A stretch of 63,814 bases of DNA. It comes from Arcobacter sp. GTDB taxonomy: Bacteria; Acidobacteriota; Terriglobia; Bryobacterales; Bryobacteraceae. This document shows, in pieces, positions 1-8,303 of the stretch. The DNA lies in contig DYJN01000020.1 of the NCBI GenBank assembly GCA_020723085.1, positions 1 through 63,814 of the forward strand. The letters are read 5' to 3'. Numbering within the stretch: the stretch's first letter is position 1; each line of letters begins with the position of its first letter. The notes under the pieces are model-generated. The model was not told the origin of the DNA. It ran no database searches and was given only the letters and a program-made list of their open reading frames with translations. The position numbers and the translations under genes are program-made.

Positions 1-150
1 CCTTCGGCGCTTCACGCGCGGCACCCTAGCGCCTTCGGCGCTTCACGCGCGGCACGCGAGCGCCTTCGGCGCTCGACGCGCGGCACGCGAGCGCCTTCGG
101 CGCTGCACGCGCGGCACCCTAGCGCCTTCGGCGCTGCAGCGCGGCACCCT
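1..150. repeat. 31-bp tandem repeat, five copies, hairpin core
   Basis: Five head-to-tail copies start at about 1, 32, 63, 94 and 125, an exact 31-bp period. Each contains the palindrome AGCGCCTTCGGCGCT (6-bp stem, 3-nt loop) followed by a CGCGCGGCAC block. Copies differ at two or three positions, and the last has lost one base. There is no unique sequence between copies, so this is not a CRISPR array. The array is probably cut by the left edge of the window. Confidence 0.85.
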
Positions 151-196
151 GATGCACCGGCCGCCGAGAATGGGGCGGCAGTTCCAGCCCGTTTGT

Positions 197-1492
197 TCAG
201 GCGGTGATCAAGCCGAGGCGCGAAGCCATGTCCTCGTAAGCCGCGCCCCATGCAGGCAGGCTGGCCAGAATCTGCGCGGCATGCTGAGCCACCCAGCCGT
301 CCGTTTGCGGACCCGCCGCGGGGACGCGCTCCAGCCCGTGCAGTTGCTTCCACACGGACTGCCAGCGCGCATCATACGAGGCAAGGGTTTCTGCGCCGGC
401 GCCGCCGCGCAGCACGGATTCGATCCGCGCTGCCAGGTCGTCGCCCTCCCAGAACCCAAGATTCATGGAGTGCACGCCCGCCGGACCCGTCAGGTGCGCT
501 GCGTCGCCCGCCAGCCACAGCCTTCCTGCGCCGAAGCGCTTGGCCAGCCGGTGCTCGAACCGCGCCACGATGCGCCACGTCAGCTTCTCGATCGAGCCGG
601 TAAACCAGGGGGCGCGCTCGCGCAGGTAACGCCGCAAGTGCTCTTCATCGAGCACGGGCAGATCCAGCCCGTGCGACAGCATCACGCGGTCCTTCTGCCG
701 TTCCGACGGAAAGTCGCCGAAGCCCGCCTTGCGCAATGCCTCCACAGGATCGGGCGCGGAAGGCCTGTAATCCGGCAACTCGAAACTCCATCGCGCCGCG
801 CCTCCGGGCAGCGGCCACAGCACGTTCATTGTGCCGCCGTCGAGCGCCACCCGCACCGTGTGCTGCAAGTCGGCGTCGGTCTTGAACTCGAACACCGCGA
901 AATACTGCGCCAGGCCGACTTCCGGGAATTCCGTGTCCAGCGTCCGGCGCACGCGGGAATTGGAACCGTCGGCTCCGACAACAAACTTCGGCTCCAGTTC
1001 CCAGGTCTTGTCAACCACCCACTCGGTGTGCGCCACGATATAGCCGCGCGATTCTTTCTCGAACTTCTGCACCGTGACGCGCGCGTGATCGTCCGCCTGC
1101 GCGACAGCCGCGGCCTCGTGACGCCAGCCCACGCGGACGCCCAGCTTCTCGAGTTCATCCTCCAAAAGATTCTCGAGCGCATCCTGCCGGACCACGGCCA
1201 GCGGGTGCTGCTCGCCGCCCGCTTCGAGCGAAACGCGCGTGCCTTCCTGATCGCAAAACGCGATCCGCCCCACGGCGTAGGACTCAGACAGGATCTTTTC
1301 TCTCAATCCGAACTGCGCGAACAGATCCAGCGCCTGCGGGTGCACCGCCAGCGCGTAGCTGTGCGTACAGGCCCAGACGCCCGTGTCGATGATACGGACG
1401 TTCACGTTCCGCCGCGCCAGCGCAAGCGCGGTAAACAGCCCCACAGGCCCCGCTCCCACCACCAGAACTTCGGGTCTCATCTCATCGAACAT
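197..1492 (-). CDS. FAD-dependent monooxygenase (PheA/TfdB/UbiH-like)
   Basis: This is a flavoprotein aromatic hydroxylase-type oxidoreductase, probably using NAD(P)H and oxygen; the substrate cannot be told. From the chosen start (431 residues) it shows the GAGPVG dinucleotide-binding motif at 13-18, the ADGSNSR motif at about 174-180 and the GDAAH FAD-ribityl motif at about 329-333. All three are diagnostic of the family. A longer reading begins 21 codons upstream, but the ATG at 1492 is preceded by GAGGGG at good spacing and brings the Rossmann motif to the usual distance from the N-terminus. It stands alone; the next minus-strand gene ends 330 bp upstream. Confidence 0.85.
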   Translation of the reverse strand: MFDEMRPEVLVVGAGPVGLFTALALARRNVNVRIIDTGVWACTHSYALAVHPQALDLFAQFGLREKILSESYAVGRIAFCDQEGTRVSLEAGGEQHPLAVVRQDALENLLEDELEKLGVRVGWRHEAAAVAQADDHARVTVQKFEKESRGYIVAHTEWVVDKTWELEPKFVVGADGSNSRVRRTLDTEFPEVGLAQYFAVFEFKTDADLQHTVRVALDGGTMNVLWPLPGGAARWSFELPDYRPSAPDPVEALRKAGFGDFPSERQKDRVMLSHGLDLPVLDEEHLRRYLRERAPWFTGSIEKLTWRIVARFEHRLAKRFGAGRLWLAGDAAHLTGPAGVHSMNLGFWEGDDLAARIESVLRGGAGAETLASYDARWQSVWKQLHGLERVPAAGPQTDGWVAQHAAQILASLPAWGAAYEDMASRLGLITA

Positions 1493-1822
1493 GGCAGCAC
1501 CCCTCGAATGAATACGGGCAGATGCAGAATACACCGGCCGGTGACGGCAAGACAAGCCGCGCCCGATCCGCGGCCGTCAAAATGCCGCGCCGGCGCGGCC
1601 CTCCTCTTTTGTTTTGGAGTGGAACGGCTTTTGGCCTGCATGCTGCCAGCTGCGCCGCTCGGCGGAATCTGCAGCCGGCATGCGCCGCGGCCGGCAAGTT
1701 GACGAGACTTCTCTGGGGAGCGATTGCGGCAGCCTTCAGGTGTCTGGCCCTCCGGCATTGCGCTAAGCGGCTCGGCCGTCCTGCACGGCGCGCCGGATAA
1801 GACGCGGGAGCCTGGCAGAACG
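1493..1822. other. intergenic region, no gene seen
   Basis: These 330 bp lie between two minus-strand genes. They contain the bidirectional terminator-like hairpin described separately. The open frames across it are GC-driven, and none has a convincing start or recognisable protein. Confidence 0.5.
1584..1599 (-). terminator. perfect palindrome, possible bidirectional terminator
   Basis: A 16-base perfect palindrome (GCCGCGCCGGCGCGGC) is followed by ATTTTGAC on the minus strand and by CTCCTCTTTTGTTTT on the plus strand. It lies about 220 bp past the stop of the PAP2 gene, so the minus-strand role is the likely one. Confidence 0.45.
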
Positions 1823-2536
1823 TCACCGCGCATGCGGCGCCCGGGCGATGCTGCGGCCGATCAGAATTCCCGAAAATGCCCCGAAATAGACATCCGACGG
1901 CCAATGCCGGTTGCCGGTGACACGGCTCACGCTGATGGCCGCAGCCGCGGAAATCAGAGTGATTTTCAGCCATTTCGGCGCGTGCGGGTGCGCCGCCACG
2001 GCGGTGGCTACGGCAAACGATGTCAGCGCGTGGCCCGAAGGAAACGAATCGCCGCCCGAATACAACGATCCGCGCGAGCCCGGCGCATCGGGCCGCTCCC
2101 TCCAGGTGGCCCCTTTGATCGCGTAGGTTACCGCCAGCCCGGAGGCCAGCGCCAGCGCCGCGTCCCGGCCCAGGTGCGAATAGGAGGGCTTGTCCGCCAG
2201 CTGCTCGTAGCTTGTCATTGCTGCTGTTGCGGCAGCCAGGCCTGCCATGGATCCGATGAGCGAGACGCGCCGGCTCCAGTCGCGTTGCGCCGGACTTCCA
2301 GGCAGCGCGTCCACCACCGCGCGGTCCATGGATTTCAGCGCTACTGTGCCCGCCACCAGCGGCAGCGCCAGCGTCCACGCCTGCCGCGGGGTCATTTTGA
2401 CAGGCGCAGTCCAGATGCGCTTCTGGTCGCCCGCGAAATCACGAAGGAAATCGCCTGCCGGACCGCCGTTTTGGCCGGCAGAAAAAGCCGCGCAGCACGC
2501 GAGCAGAAAAATCGCCCTCAGCTTCCTCAATTCCAT
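1823..2536 (-). CDS. PAP2-family phosphatase, membrane
   Basis: This 237-residue membrane protein belongs to the type 2 phosphatidic acid phosphatase family, which removes phosphate from lipid phosphates such as undecaprenyl pyrophosphate or phosphatidate. All three catalytic motifs are present: K141...RP148-149, PSGH at 166-169, and SR204-205 followed by H211 and D215. The N-terminus (residues 8-20) is a signal peptide or first membrane segment; further hydrophobic segments lie around 55-67, 95-107, 125-140 and 190-203. Substrate is unknown. Undecaprenyl-PP recycling or lipid A dephosphorylation are the usual roles. It is monocistronic, flanked by terminator-like hairpins on both sides. Confidence 0.88.
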   Translation of the reverse strand: MELRKLRAIFLLACCAAFSAGQNGGPAGDFLRDFAGDQKRIWTAPVKMTPRQAWTLALPLVAGTVALKSMDRAVVDALPGSPAQRDWSRRVSLIGSMAGLAAATAAMTSYEQLADKPSYSHLGRDAALALASGLAVTYAIKGATWRERPDAPGSRGSLYSGGDSFPSGHALTSFAVATAVAAHPHAPKWLKITLISAAAAISVSRVTGNRHWPSDVYFGAFSGILIGRSIARAPHAR

Positions 2537-2653
2537 TCAGTCTCTATTCACTGTGCGAAGAAATGCATGCTCATTTTTCCGCGCACGCGCCGCTCGCCGC
2601 GAGCCGCAGGCGCCACTCGCGGCAGGTGGATTTTCCTTGTCCTGAATGGAAAC

Positions 2654-2678
2654 GCCCTCCCGCGCCGAGCGGGAGGGC
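2654..2678 (-). terminator. Rho-independent terminator after NYN gene
   Basis: A perfect 10-bp stem (GCCCTCCCGC/GCGGGAGGGC) with a 5-nt loop is followed on the minus strand by GTTTCCATT. It lies about 145 bp past the NYN-domain gene and upstream of the PAP2 gene. The stem arms are identical to those of the hairpin at 3432-3457. Confidence 0.5.
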
Positions 2679-2823
2679 CCAAGCAAAATACGCCAGCACG
2701 CGAGCGCCGCGTGTTCCACCCACATGGTAGCGTGCCTGCCGCAGTTGGTCAATGCGGCGGCGAGGGTTGAGGCAGCGCCATGCCAGAAGCGTTCCATCTG
2801 GCACAGGCGGCAGCGCTGCAGCT

Positions 2824-3417
2824 TCAGCTCGCGGACGGCCATGCGACTTTGCGGCAGAGATCGGCGTGTGCGAGCAGGTCGGGCGGCGGCCTCCTCCCTG
2901 GCAGCTCGATCACTACCACCTGAACGCCAGCCTTTCTGGCGTGCTTCATGGCCGGTACCATATCCGTGTCCCCGCTCAAAAGAACCACGCGCTCAACGGC
3001 CCTTTTCTCGCACATGGATGCAATGTCGAGGCCGATGCGCATGTCGACGCCCTTCTGCTCGAAGCCGGGCTTGAAATCCTCATCCCTGAGCGTCGTTTCA
3101 GAAGTCGGGACTTCCTTCAGGCGGAAACCGCGGAACTTGAGGCTGCCGAGACGCACCGCGAAGTAATCTTTCCTTGAGAGATCATCCAGCCACCGCCGGT
3201 CGGACTTCCGCTGTTCCTCCTTGCCAGATACAGGGTGGCGGATCGTGCCCTGATAGGGAGCGCAGTCGTAGTAGGGAATCTTCAGCAGAAGGTCCTGATC
3301 TGCGACGGTACACTGATGAGCAATTTGTTCTATCCACTCCGGGGTGAACTCATAGCCGCACTGGCGGGAGACCGCCCTGAGATACCCGCCATCGATCAGG
3401 ACAACTGTCTTCCACAT
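2824..3417 (-). CDS. NYN-domain (PIN-like) protein, putative RNase
   Basis: This 197-residue protein belongs to the NYN/LabA (DUF88) branch of the PIN-like nuclease fold. Conserved acidic residues are visible: D9 in VLIDGG, D125 and D131 in the KGVDMRIGLDIA stretch, and D150 and D152 in LLSGDTDMVPA. Together they would form the metal site of an RNA-cleaving nuclease. The KGVDxxxxxD and SGDxDxxP motifs are typical. The target RNA is unknown. It is a single gene bracketed by two hairpins with identical stems, located between cca and the PAP2 gene. Catalytic activity is inferred from the fold only. Confidence 0.85.
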   Translation of the reverse strand: MWKTVVLIDGGYLRAVSRQCGYEFTPEWIEQIAHQCTVADQDLLLKIPYYDCAPYQGTIRHPVSGKEEQRKSDRRWLDDLSRKDYFAVRLGSLKFRGFRLKEVPTSETTLRDEDFKPGFEQKGVDMRIGLDIASMCEKRAVERVVLLSGDTDMVPAMKHARKAGVQVVVIELPGRRPPPDLLAHADLCRKVAWPSAS

Positions 3418-3431
3418 CGCGAAAACGAAGA

Positions 3432-3457
3432 GCCCTCCCGCCGTGAAGCGGGAGGGC
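3432..3457 (-). terminator. Rho-independent terminator after cca
   Basis: A perfect 10-bp stem with a 6-nt loop is followed on the minus strand by TCTTCGTTTTC. It sits 95 bp past the cca stop and immediately before the NYN start codon, so it would end cca transcription and separate the two genes. Confidence 0.5.
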
Positions 3458-3551
3458 GAAAGAAACGTGCTCGCCTACGAGCGTAGCGGATTCTGCCCTT
3501 ATGGCATCGGGCGGCTTGGCCGCTGTCAATGGGGCTGAAGCCATTGGCGCA

Positions 3552-4877
3552 TCAGCGGAACCTCGCCCCGCGCAGGATGGGCGAGCGCTGCGGCTGCGCC
3601 GGGGGCGGTTCGGGCTCCGGAGGCGGCGCGGGTTTGCGCACGCGCCCATCCAGGTGCGCGGCGATCCGCTCCTCTTTCGCCTTCTGGAATTTCGGCGAAC
3701 CCGGCTCGAGCCCGGAGACTTCCTTTACCTCGGCATCGGTGACTTCCATGGCCACCGCCAGGTAGCGGCTGAGGAAGTTCTTGATGCGGTCCTGCACGAC
3801 GCGGTGATCGCTCGTAAGGCCCAGCAGCAGCACCTGCTCGCCCGGCGCTTTCGACAGCACCGCGAATGTCTGCGAGGCGCGCTTCAGCTTCGGACTCCGG
3901 ATCGCCGCGGCCAGTTTCTTGGCGGACGGCTCCAGCTTCTGCCACGGCGCCGCCTCCGCCTTCGTCATTTGCGTGGCGGCGATCAACGCCGCCCGCTCCT
4001 TCGGCGCCAGCTTCTCCGTCAGGCAGTACATGACGATGGCGTACCAGTCGACGGGGAACGGGGCGCCGAAGGGGATCATCGCCTTCAGCCTCGCCAGCTT
4101 CTGGAACGCCGCAAGGTTGACCTTCGCGCCCTTCAGCTCCGGAGAGAACAGCGTCAGCAGCCCCTCCTGATCGAGCGCCGTGACGACGTCGCCGGGGTTC
4201 GGCTCCTGCGTGATCTCGTACAATTCCTGGAAGAGAGCGCGCGGCGCGATCAGCTTCTGGACGCCGGCCTCGCGGGCGTTCAGGAATTGCTGCCAGGTCT
4301 TCTCCTCCACGGTGAAGCCGAACCGGGTCCTGAACCGCACCAGCCGCAGGAGCCGGATCGGATCGTCAGAGAGCGAGTACGGGCTCACCGCGCGCAGTTC
4401 CCTGTGTTCGATGTCGCCGGCGCCGTTCGTGGGGTCGATCAGCAGTCCGCGGGAGGCGCGGTTCAATGACAGCGCGATGGCGTTGATCGTGAAGTCGCGC
4501 CGCCGGAGATCCTCATGGATGGCAGCTGGCGCCACCAGCGGCTTCGCGCCGGGTTTGGGGAACTTCTCCGCGTGCGCCATGGAGATGGCGCAGCGGGCGC
4601 CGGAAAGGAAGCGCAGCTCCGCCGACTTCCGCAGCTCATCGACGGAAACGATCTCCGCCTTGTGCTGTTTGGCCAGATCGCGGGCGAACTTCAGCGCCGG
4701 CCCTTCAACGGTGAAGTCGAGATCGCGGATCGGAAATCCGCCCAGCATGTCGCGCAGTGCGCCGCCGGTCAGGAACAGGCTCACGTTGGCCGCCGCGGCA
4801 GCCTGCTGCACCAGCTCGAGCACCGCGCGCTGCTCGACGCTCAGGTGGTTTTCCAGAATGAACATGTAATCGCTCAT
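3552..4877 (-). CDS. cca: CCA tRNA nucleotidyltransferase / poly(A) polymerase family
   Basis: This is a class II nucleotidyltransferase of 441 residues that adds or repairs the 3' CCA of tRNAs, or adds A tails. The head domain shows the GG motif in LTGGALRD (35-42), the two catalytic aspartates in RDLDFTV (52 and 54) and the RRRDFTINA motif near 125-133. The RNA-binding domain follows (SDDPIRLLRLVRFRTRFGF). The C-terminal 40 residues are a basic, proline-rich tail (PPPEPEPPPAQ). Sequence alone cannot separate CCA-adding from A-adding activity. The start is the ATG at 4877; an in-frame ATG at 4865 is an alternative. xerD lies 33 bp upstream on the same strand, so the two may be co-transcribed. 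Confidence 0.88.
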   Translation of the reverse strand: MSDYMFILENHLSVEQRAVLELVQQAAAAANVSLFLTGGALRDMLGGFPIRDLDFTVEGPALKFARDLAKQHKAEIVSVDELRKSAELRFLSGARCAISMAHAEKFPKPGAKPLVAPAAIHEDLRRRDFTINAIALSLNRASRGLLIDPTNGAGDIEHRELRAVSPYSLSDDPIRLLRLVRFRTRFGFTVEEKTWQQFLNAREAGVQKLIAPRALFQELYEITQEPNPGDVVTALDQEGLLTLFSPELKGAKVNLAAFQKLARLKAMIPFGAPFPVDWYAIVMYCLTEKLAPKERAALIAATQMTKAEAAPWQKLEPSAKKLAAAIRSPKLKRASQTFAVLSKAPGEQVLLLGLTSDHRVVQDRIKNFLSRYLAVAMEVTDAEVKEVSGLEPGSPKFQKAKEERIAAHLDGRVRKPAPPPEPEPPPAQPQRSPILRGARFR

Positions 4878-4910
4878 CGTGCCGGCCTCGTTTCAGCACG
4901 CACGGCGGGT

Positions 4911-5807
4911 TCAGTTACGTGGATGGCATTGCTCCACGGTGCTCTTGAGACGTGTGCGCATGACATGGGTGTAAATTTCGGTCGTGGAAATGTCGGCATG
5001 GCCCAGCATCGCCTGGACGCTGCGCAACCCGGCGCCGCCTTCCAGCAGATGCGTGGCGAAGCTGTGCCGCAGGACGTGCGGCGAGAGTTTCTGCATGATC
5101 CCCGCCTGGAGTCCGTAGCGCCGCAGCAGCATCCAGAAAGCCTGCCGCGTCATGGCCGATCCCCGCCCGGTCACGAACAGATGCGGGCTCGCCCGGCTTT
5201 TCAGCAGATGAGCGCGCGCCTGGCTCAGATAGTCCTTCAGCGCCTCCTGCGCCTTGGATCCCATCGGAACCAACCGTTGCTTGCCGCCCTTGCCGGTGAC
5301 GCGGACAAAGCCGAGATCCAGATTCACATCGGCGATGCGGAGCGAGACCAGCTCGCTCACCCGCAAACCCGTGGCGTAGAGCATTTCGAGCATGGCCCGG
5401 TCGCGCCTGCCCCGGGGCGAGCCGTCCGGCGCTGCCAGAAGCGCCTCCACCTGCTCCCGCGTCAGATACTTGGGAAGGTTGCGCCAGGTCTTGGGCGCCG
5501 TCAGCAGTGCGGTGGGGTCTTCGCCGATTCTTCCTTCCAGCAGGAGAAACCGGAAAAACTGCCGGAGCGTGGAGAGCCGCCGGGCTGACGTGCGCGGGCT
5601 GAGCCGGGCCTCTTGCATCGAGTCGAGGTATTCACGGAGATGCTCCGCCGTCACCGGCCAAGGGTATTTCCGGCGTGCGCAGAAATCACGGAAGTCCTTC
5701 AGATCGAAGGAATAAGCGGCGATCGTGTGGGCCGAGAGACCCTTCTCGATCCGGGCGGAAGACAGGAATGCTTCCAATGCGCCTGCCAGCCCTTCCTCGG
5801 CAGCCAT
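4911..5807 (-). CDS. xerD: tyrosine recombinase XerD-like
   Basis: This is a site-specific recombinase of 298 residues, the normal length for XerC/XerD, which resolve chromosome dimers at dif. The N-terminal SAM-like core-binding domain occupies about 5-90. The catalytic domain carries the full set R149, K173, H244, R247, H270 and nucleophile Y279 (IYTHV). No integron- or phage-specific extension is seen, and no integrase-associated genes flank it, so the housekeeping role is likely. Whether it is XerC or XerD cannot be decided without a genome-wide comparison. It is upstream of cca on the same strand. Confidence 0.87.
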   Translation of the reverse strand: MAAEEGLAGALEAFLSSARIEKGLSAHTIAAYSFDLKDFRDFCARRKYPWPVTAEHLREYLDSMQEARLSPRTSARRLSTLRQFFRFLLLEGRIGEDPTALLTAPKTWRNLPKYLTREQVEALLAAPDGSPRGRRDRAMLEMLYATGLRVSELVSLRIADVNLDLGFVRVTGKGGKQRLVPMGSKAQEALKDYLSQARAHLLKSRASPHLFVTGRGSAMTRQAFWMLLRRYGLQAGIMQKLSPHVLRHSFATHLLEGGAGLRSVQAMLGHADISTTEIYTHVMRTRLKSTVEQCHPRN

Positions 5808-5814
5808 TTATGTA

Positions 5815-5843
5815 ATGATACAATACCAGCGTAATTCTTTGAA
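5815..5843 (-). promoter_or_regulatory. putative sigma70-type promoter of xerD
   Basis: On the minus strand TTCAAA is followed after 17 bases by TATCAT, in a locally AT-rich stretch. The -10 box ends only about 8 nt before the xerD start codon, so the transcript would be nearly leaderless. The -35 match is weak. Confidence 0.4.
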
Positions 5844-5899
5844 AGTAAAGGCTCGCCGATCGGCGCTGGCGCAGCGCCGCCCAAGGAGCGCAGTCCCGC

Positions 5900-6388
5900 T
5901 TGAGCGGATCCACCGCAAAAAAGGTGCTCGTCGACCGGTATGACCGGTCTCAGGTCAGTGGTTTTGTGCAGGCGCACTCCCTGAGCGAGGGCAACGACGT
6001 CGAGTTGCTGAGCGCCGATGGCTCCGTCGTCCGGGTGCCTGTGGAGCAAGTGAAAACGGTCTCCTTTGTGAGAGAATTCGATGGCCCTTCCATCTGGGCA
6101 GAACGGCGTGAGTTTCTGGCGCGCCCGAAAGCCCCGGGGCTTTGGGTGGAGCTGCGGTTCCGCGACGGGAGCCGCCTGGAGGGAGTGATTCCGAACGATC
6201 TGCTCGCGCTGGAAGGCGCCGGCGTGATGCTGACGCCGCCTGACCCGGCGGGCAACACCCAGCGTGTCTTCGCGCCGCGGCAGAGCCTGGCCGCGGCGGC
6301 AGTGCTCGGCGTGGTGGGTGCGGCACGGCGCCGCGCACGCAAGCAGCCCGAGGCAACCGGTCAGATCACGCTGTTCGGAGAAGGGTGA
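5900..6388 (+). CDS. hypothetical protein with two beta-rich repeats
   Basis: This 162-residue soluble protein has no function that I recognise. Two similar segments (about 31-60, VELLSADGSVVRVPVEQVKTV, and about 84-125, VELRFRDGSRLEGVIPNDLL) suggest a duplicated small beta domain of the kind seen in many uncharacterised acidobacterial proteins. The C-terminus is Ala/Arg-rich. The start is a TTG with AAGGAG 11 nt upstream; no ATG is available in frame. Its 3' end overlaps the convergent 2H phosphoesterase gene by 23 bp. Confidence 0.7.
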   Translation: MSGSTAKKVLVDRYDRSQVSGFVQAHSLSEGNDVELLSADGSVVRVPVEQVKTVSFVREFDGPSIWAERREFLARPKAPGLWVELRFRDGSRLEGVIPNDLLALEGAGVMLTPPDPAGNTQRVFAPRQSLAAAAVLGVVGAARRRARKQPEATGQITLFGEG

Positions 6389-6947
6389 CCGGCGCCAGGC
6401 GGTGCGCCGCCAGATCTTCCCAGCAACCGGGCGAAACGCTTCTGGCCAGCGTCAGCTCCTCCACCAGAAATTGGCGGGGCAGACGGCATTCCTGCCACCG
6501 GCGGCGCGCTTCCGCCAGGACCTGTTCAAACGGCAACGCCCATAAGCTCTGGGCCACCGTCACATGGGGGTGGAAAGGGTAAGGATCCCCGGCAAAGAGG
6601 ATTCCGTGGTTCAGCGCCTGATGTGCCCGCTCGATGCTTTGCCATCCGGCGGCAAGCCCGAGGGAGATGACTCCAGTGGAGGCGAACACCTCAATCTCCC
6701 CGAGCGCTGCCTCGAACGAAGGGATTTCTCCAGCGAGCCTTCCCAGTTCCCCTGACAGTGACTGGGGAGAAGCTGCCAGACGCCGCGGCGGGAGGATGGT
6801 GACATGGCTCCGGAGGGCGCAACCCGGCGCCAGTTCTGCTCTCATGGCGCTCAGGAAGCTGCCCAGGGGCTCAGGGATATAAGCCACCACAGCGTAGGCG
6901 CCCGCCTGTTGCGGGCCCTCTGGGTGGCCGCCAGAAGACGCATCCAT
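6366..6947 (-). CDS. 2H phosphoesterase / 2'-5' RNA ligase-like protein
   Basis: This protein of about 193 residues has the two His-x-Thr motifs that define the 2H superfamily: SHVTILPP and, about 80 residues later, HPHVTVAQ. Members cleave or form 2'-5' linkages or hydrolyse cyclic phosphodiesters; the exact reaction is open. An upstream start at 6986 is also open, but neither start has a clear ribosome-binding site. The ATG at 6947 was chosen because the fold begins soon after. The 3' end overlaps the convergent gene ending at 6388. Confidence 0.8.
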   Translation of the reverse strand: MDASSGGHPEGPQQAGAYAVVAYIPEPLGSFLSAMRAELAPGCALRSHVTILPPRRLAASPQSLSGELGRLAGEIPSFEAALGEIEVFASTGVISLGLAAGWQSIERAHQALNHGILFAGDPYPFHPHVTVAQSLWALPFEQVLAEARRRWQECRLPRQFLVEELTLARSVSPGCWEDLAAHRLAPVTLLRTA

Positions 6948-7051
6948 AGGATCTAATTTTAGCCCGAAGAGACCGTTTGCCGGCATCCGGGGGGAGCCGC
7001 AACCACCCTGCGTCGAGACGCGCCGCCGCTCCGGGGGATCCCGGATTCGCC

Positions 7052-7867
7052 TCAGCGCTCGCGCGCCCTGCGGGCGCGCGATTCCAGCTGATACGCCCTC
7101 ACGTAGTCGATCTCAAACCGTTGCGGGAAGATGGCGTCGTCGATCCCCTTCTGCCCGCCCCAGCTGCCGCCTATGGCGAGATTCAGGATCAGGTAAAACG
7201 GCTGGTCGAACGGCCACACGGCTTCGCCCGTGCCTTCGTTCGCATACGTGAAGTAGGGCTTGCCGTCCACAGACATTGTGATCTGCTTCGGCGACCAGTC
7301 CAGGGCATAGACGTGGAAACCCTCGTAGGGCGCCTTCACGGTGATGCGGTCGCCCTTGTTGGTGCCTTTGACGTGGTTGTAAGCGTCGGTGTGGATGTTG
7401 GCGTGGATCACGTCGGGGTCGAAGCCCACGTTTTCCATGATGTCGATCTCGCCGCATTTCGGCCATCCTGCTTTGCCGATGTTCTGGCCGAGCATCCAGA
7501 TGGCGGGCCACGTGCCCAGTCCGGTCGGCAGCTTGGCGCGCACTTCGATGCGGCCGTAGCGCCAGTACTGACGGCATTCGGTGGTGACGCTCGCCGAGGT
7601 GTAGCGCGCCGTCTTGCCGTCCTGGCTCCAGTCTTCGCGGCGCGCTTCAATCACCAGCACGCCGTTCTCAATGCGGGCGTTTTCCGACCGCTCGGCGGTG
7701 TAGAACTGCGCTTCGTTGTTGCGGATCATGCCGCGCTCGTAGTTCCACCGCACCGGATCCGGCAGCCCCGGCGTGTCAAACTCGTCGGCCCAGACCAGCC
7801 GGTAGCCAGGCGGCTGTGCCAGCGCGGCGGCAGCCAGTACGAACAACAGAGGGAGGACTCTCATCAT
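7052..7867 (-). CDS. GH16 family endo-beta-glucanase (laminarinase-like), secreted
   Basis: This is a glycoside hydrolase family 16 enzyme with a retaining mechanism; typical substrates are beta-1,3 or mixed beta-1,3-1,4 glucans. From the chosen start the catalytic ExDxxE motif (GEIDIMENVG) falls at E140, D142 and E145, with nucleophile and acid/base as expected. A signal peptide (RVLPLLFVLAAAALAQ) occupies the first 18 residues, so it acts outside the cytoplasm. The start at 7867 has GGAG 5 nt upstream; the next codon is also ATG. The length (271 residues) is a single catalytic domain with no carbohydrate-binding module. The neighbours give no polysaccharide-utilisation context. Confidence 0.9.
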   Translation of the reverse strand: MMRVLPLLFVLAAAALAQPPGYRLVWADEFDTPGLPDPVRWNYERGMIRNNEAQFYTAERSENARIENGVLVIEARREDWSQDGKTARYTSASVTTECRQYWRYGRIEVRAKLPTGLGTWPAIWMLGQNIGKAGWPKCGEIDIMENVGFDPDVIHANIHTDAYNHVKGTNKGDRITVKAPYEGFHVYALDWSPKQITMSVDGKPYFTYANEGTGEAVWPFDQPFYLILNLAIGGSWGGQKGIDDAIFPQRFEIDYVRAYQLESRARRARER

Positions 7868-7936
7868 CGCGTCTCCAGCGTCCAGCTTAGCCCTTCCGCA
7901 GGGAAGCGGGAACACGGAAGTTCAGCCGGACGGCGG

Positions 7937-8251
7937 TCAGGCGGAAGCGGCGGCGGGCTCCGCCGGAAGCTCCGGCTGGACGGGTTCCGGCTCGCGCCAT
8001 CGCGCTTCTTCGAATCCCACGTACTTGCAGATGCGGAGCAGGCCGTCTTCGGACTCGAGCACGTCGCCCACCTCGAGCGGCGAAGCCGAGCCGCGCAACT
8101 TCATCCACGCGCCGTAAAAGCCTGCGGCCTCCACCTCGCCGCCGGGCTCGTAATCGCGGGGCTTGAGCAGGGCCAGCCCGCTCGTGTGCGGCGCCCAGCG
8201 GAAGCCCGGACGAACGTGCTCCTTCATCTTGTGGATGCGGAACAGTGCCAT
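7937..8251 (-). CDS. conserved hypothetical protein
   Basis: This soluble protein of about 104 residues is of unknown function. It begins MALFRIHKMKEH and has a WAPHTSG motif, several Gly/Glu-rich turns, a Cys in RICKYVGF and a Pro/Glu/Ala-rich tail. An extra 12 codons upstream are open, but the ATG at 8251 gives the cleaner N-terminus. It lies between the beta-propeller and GH16 genes on the same strand with gaps of 52 and 69 bp, so an operon is possible. The compact start and normal codon use support a real gene. Confidence 0.65.
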   Translation of the reverse strand: MALFRIHKMKEHVRPGFRWAPHTSGLALLKPRDYEPGGEVEAAGFYGAWMKLRGSASPLEVGDVLESEDGLLRICKYVGFEEARWREPEPVQPELPAEPAAASA

Positions 8252-8303
8252 GCACTGATTGTCGCGCCGGAAACAGAAGCCTGTCAAAATGTTTTTGCCG
8301 CGG

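Noticed and set aside
1-150. CRISPR-like repeat array
   Set aside because: The 31-bp units abut directly with no variable spacers, and no cas gene is present.
152-1702. Long plus-strand reading frame opposite the FAD monooxygenase
   Set aside because: Its product is Arg/His/Pro-rich with no motif and mirrors the codon bias of the clear flavoprotein on the other strand.
2537-2842. Small minus-strand gene between the NYN and PAP2 genes
   Set aside because: It would span the terminator hairpin and overlap the NYN gene end; the composition is low-complexity.
3418-3551. IS200/IS605-type element end, because of the hairpin and the nearby GTCAATGGGGCTGAAGCC stretch
   Set aside because: No transposase or tnpB remnant is present, and the hairpin followed by a T-rich stretch fits a terminator for cca on the minus strand.
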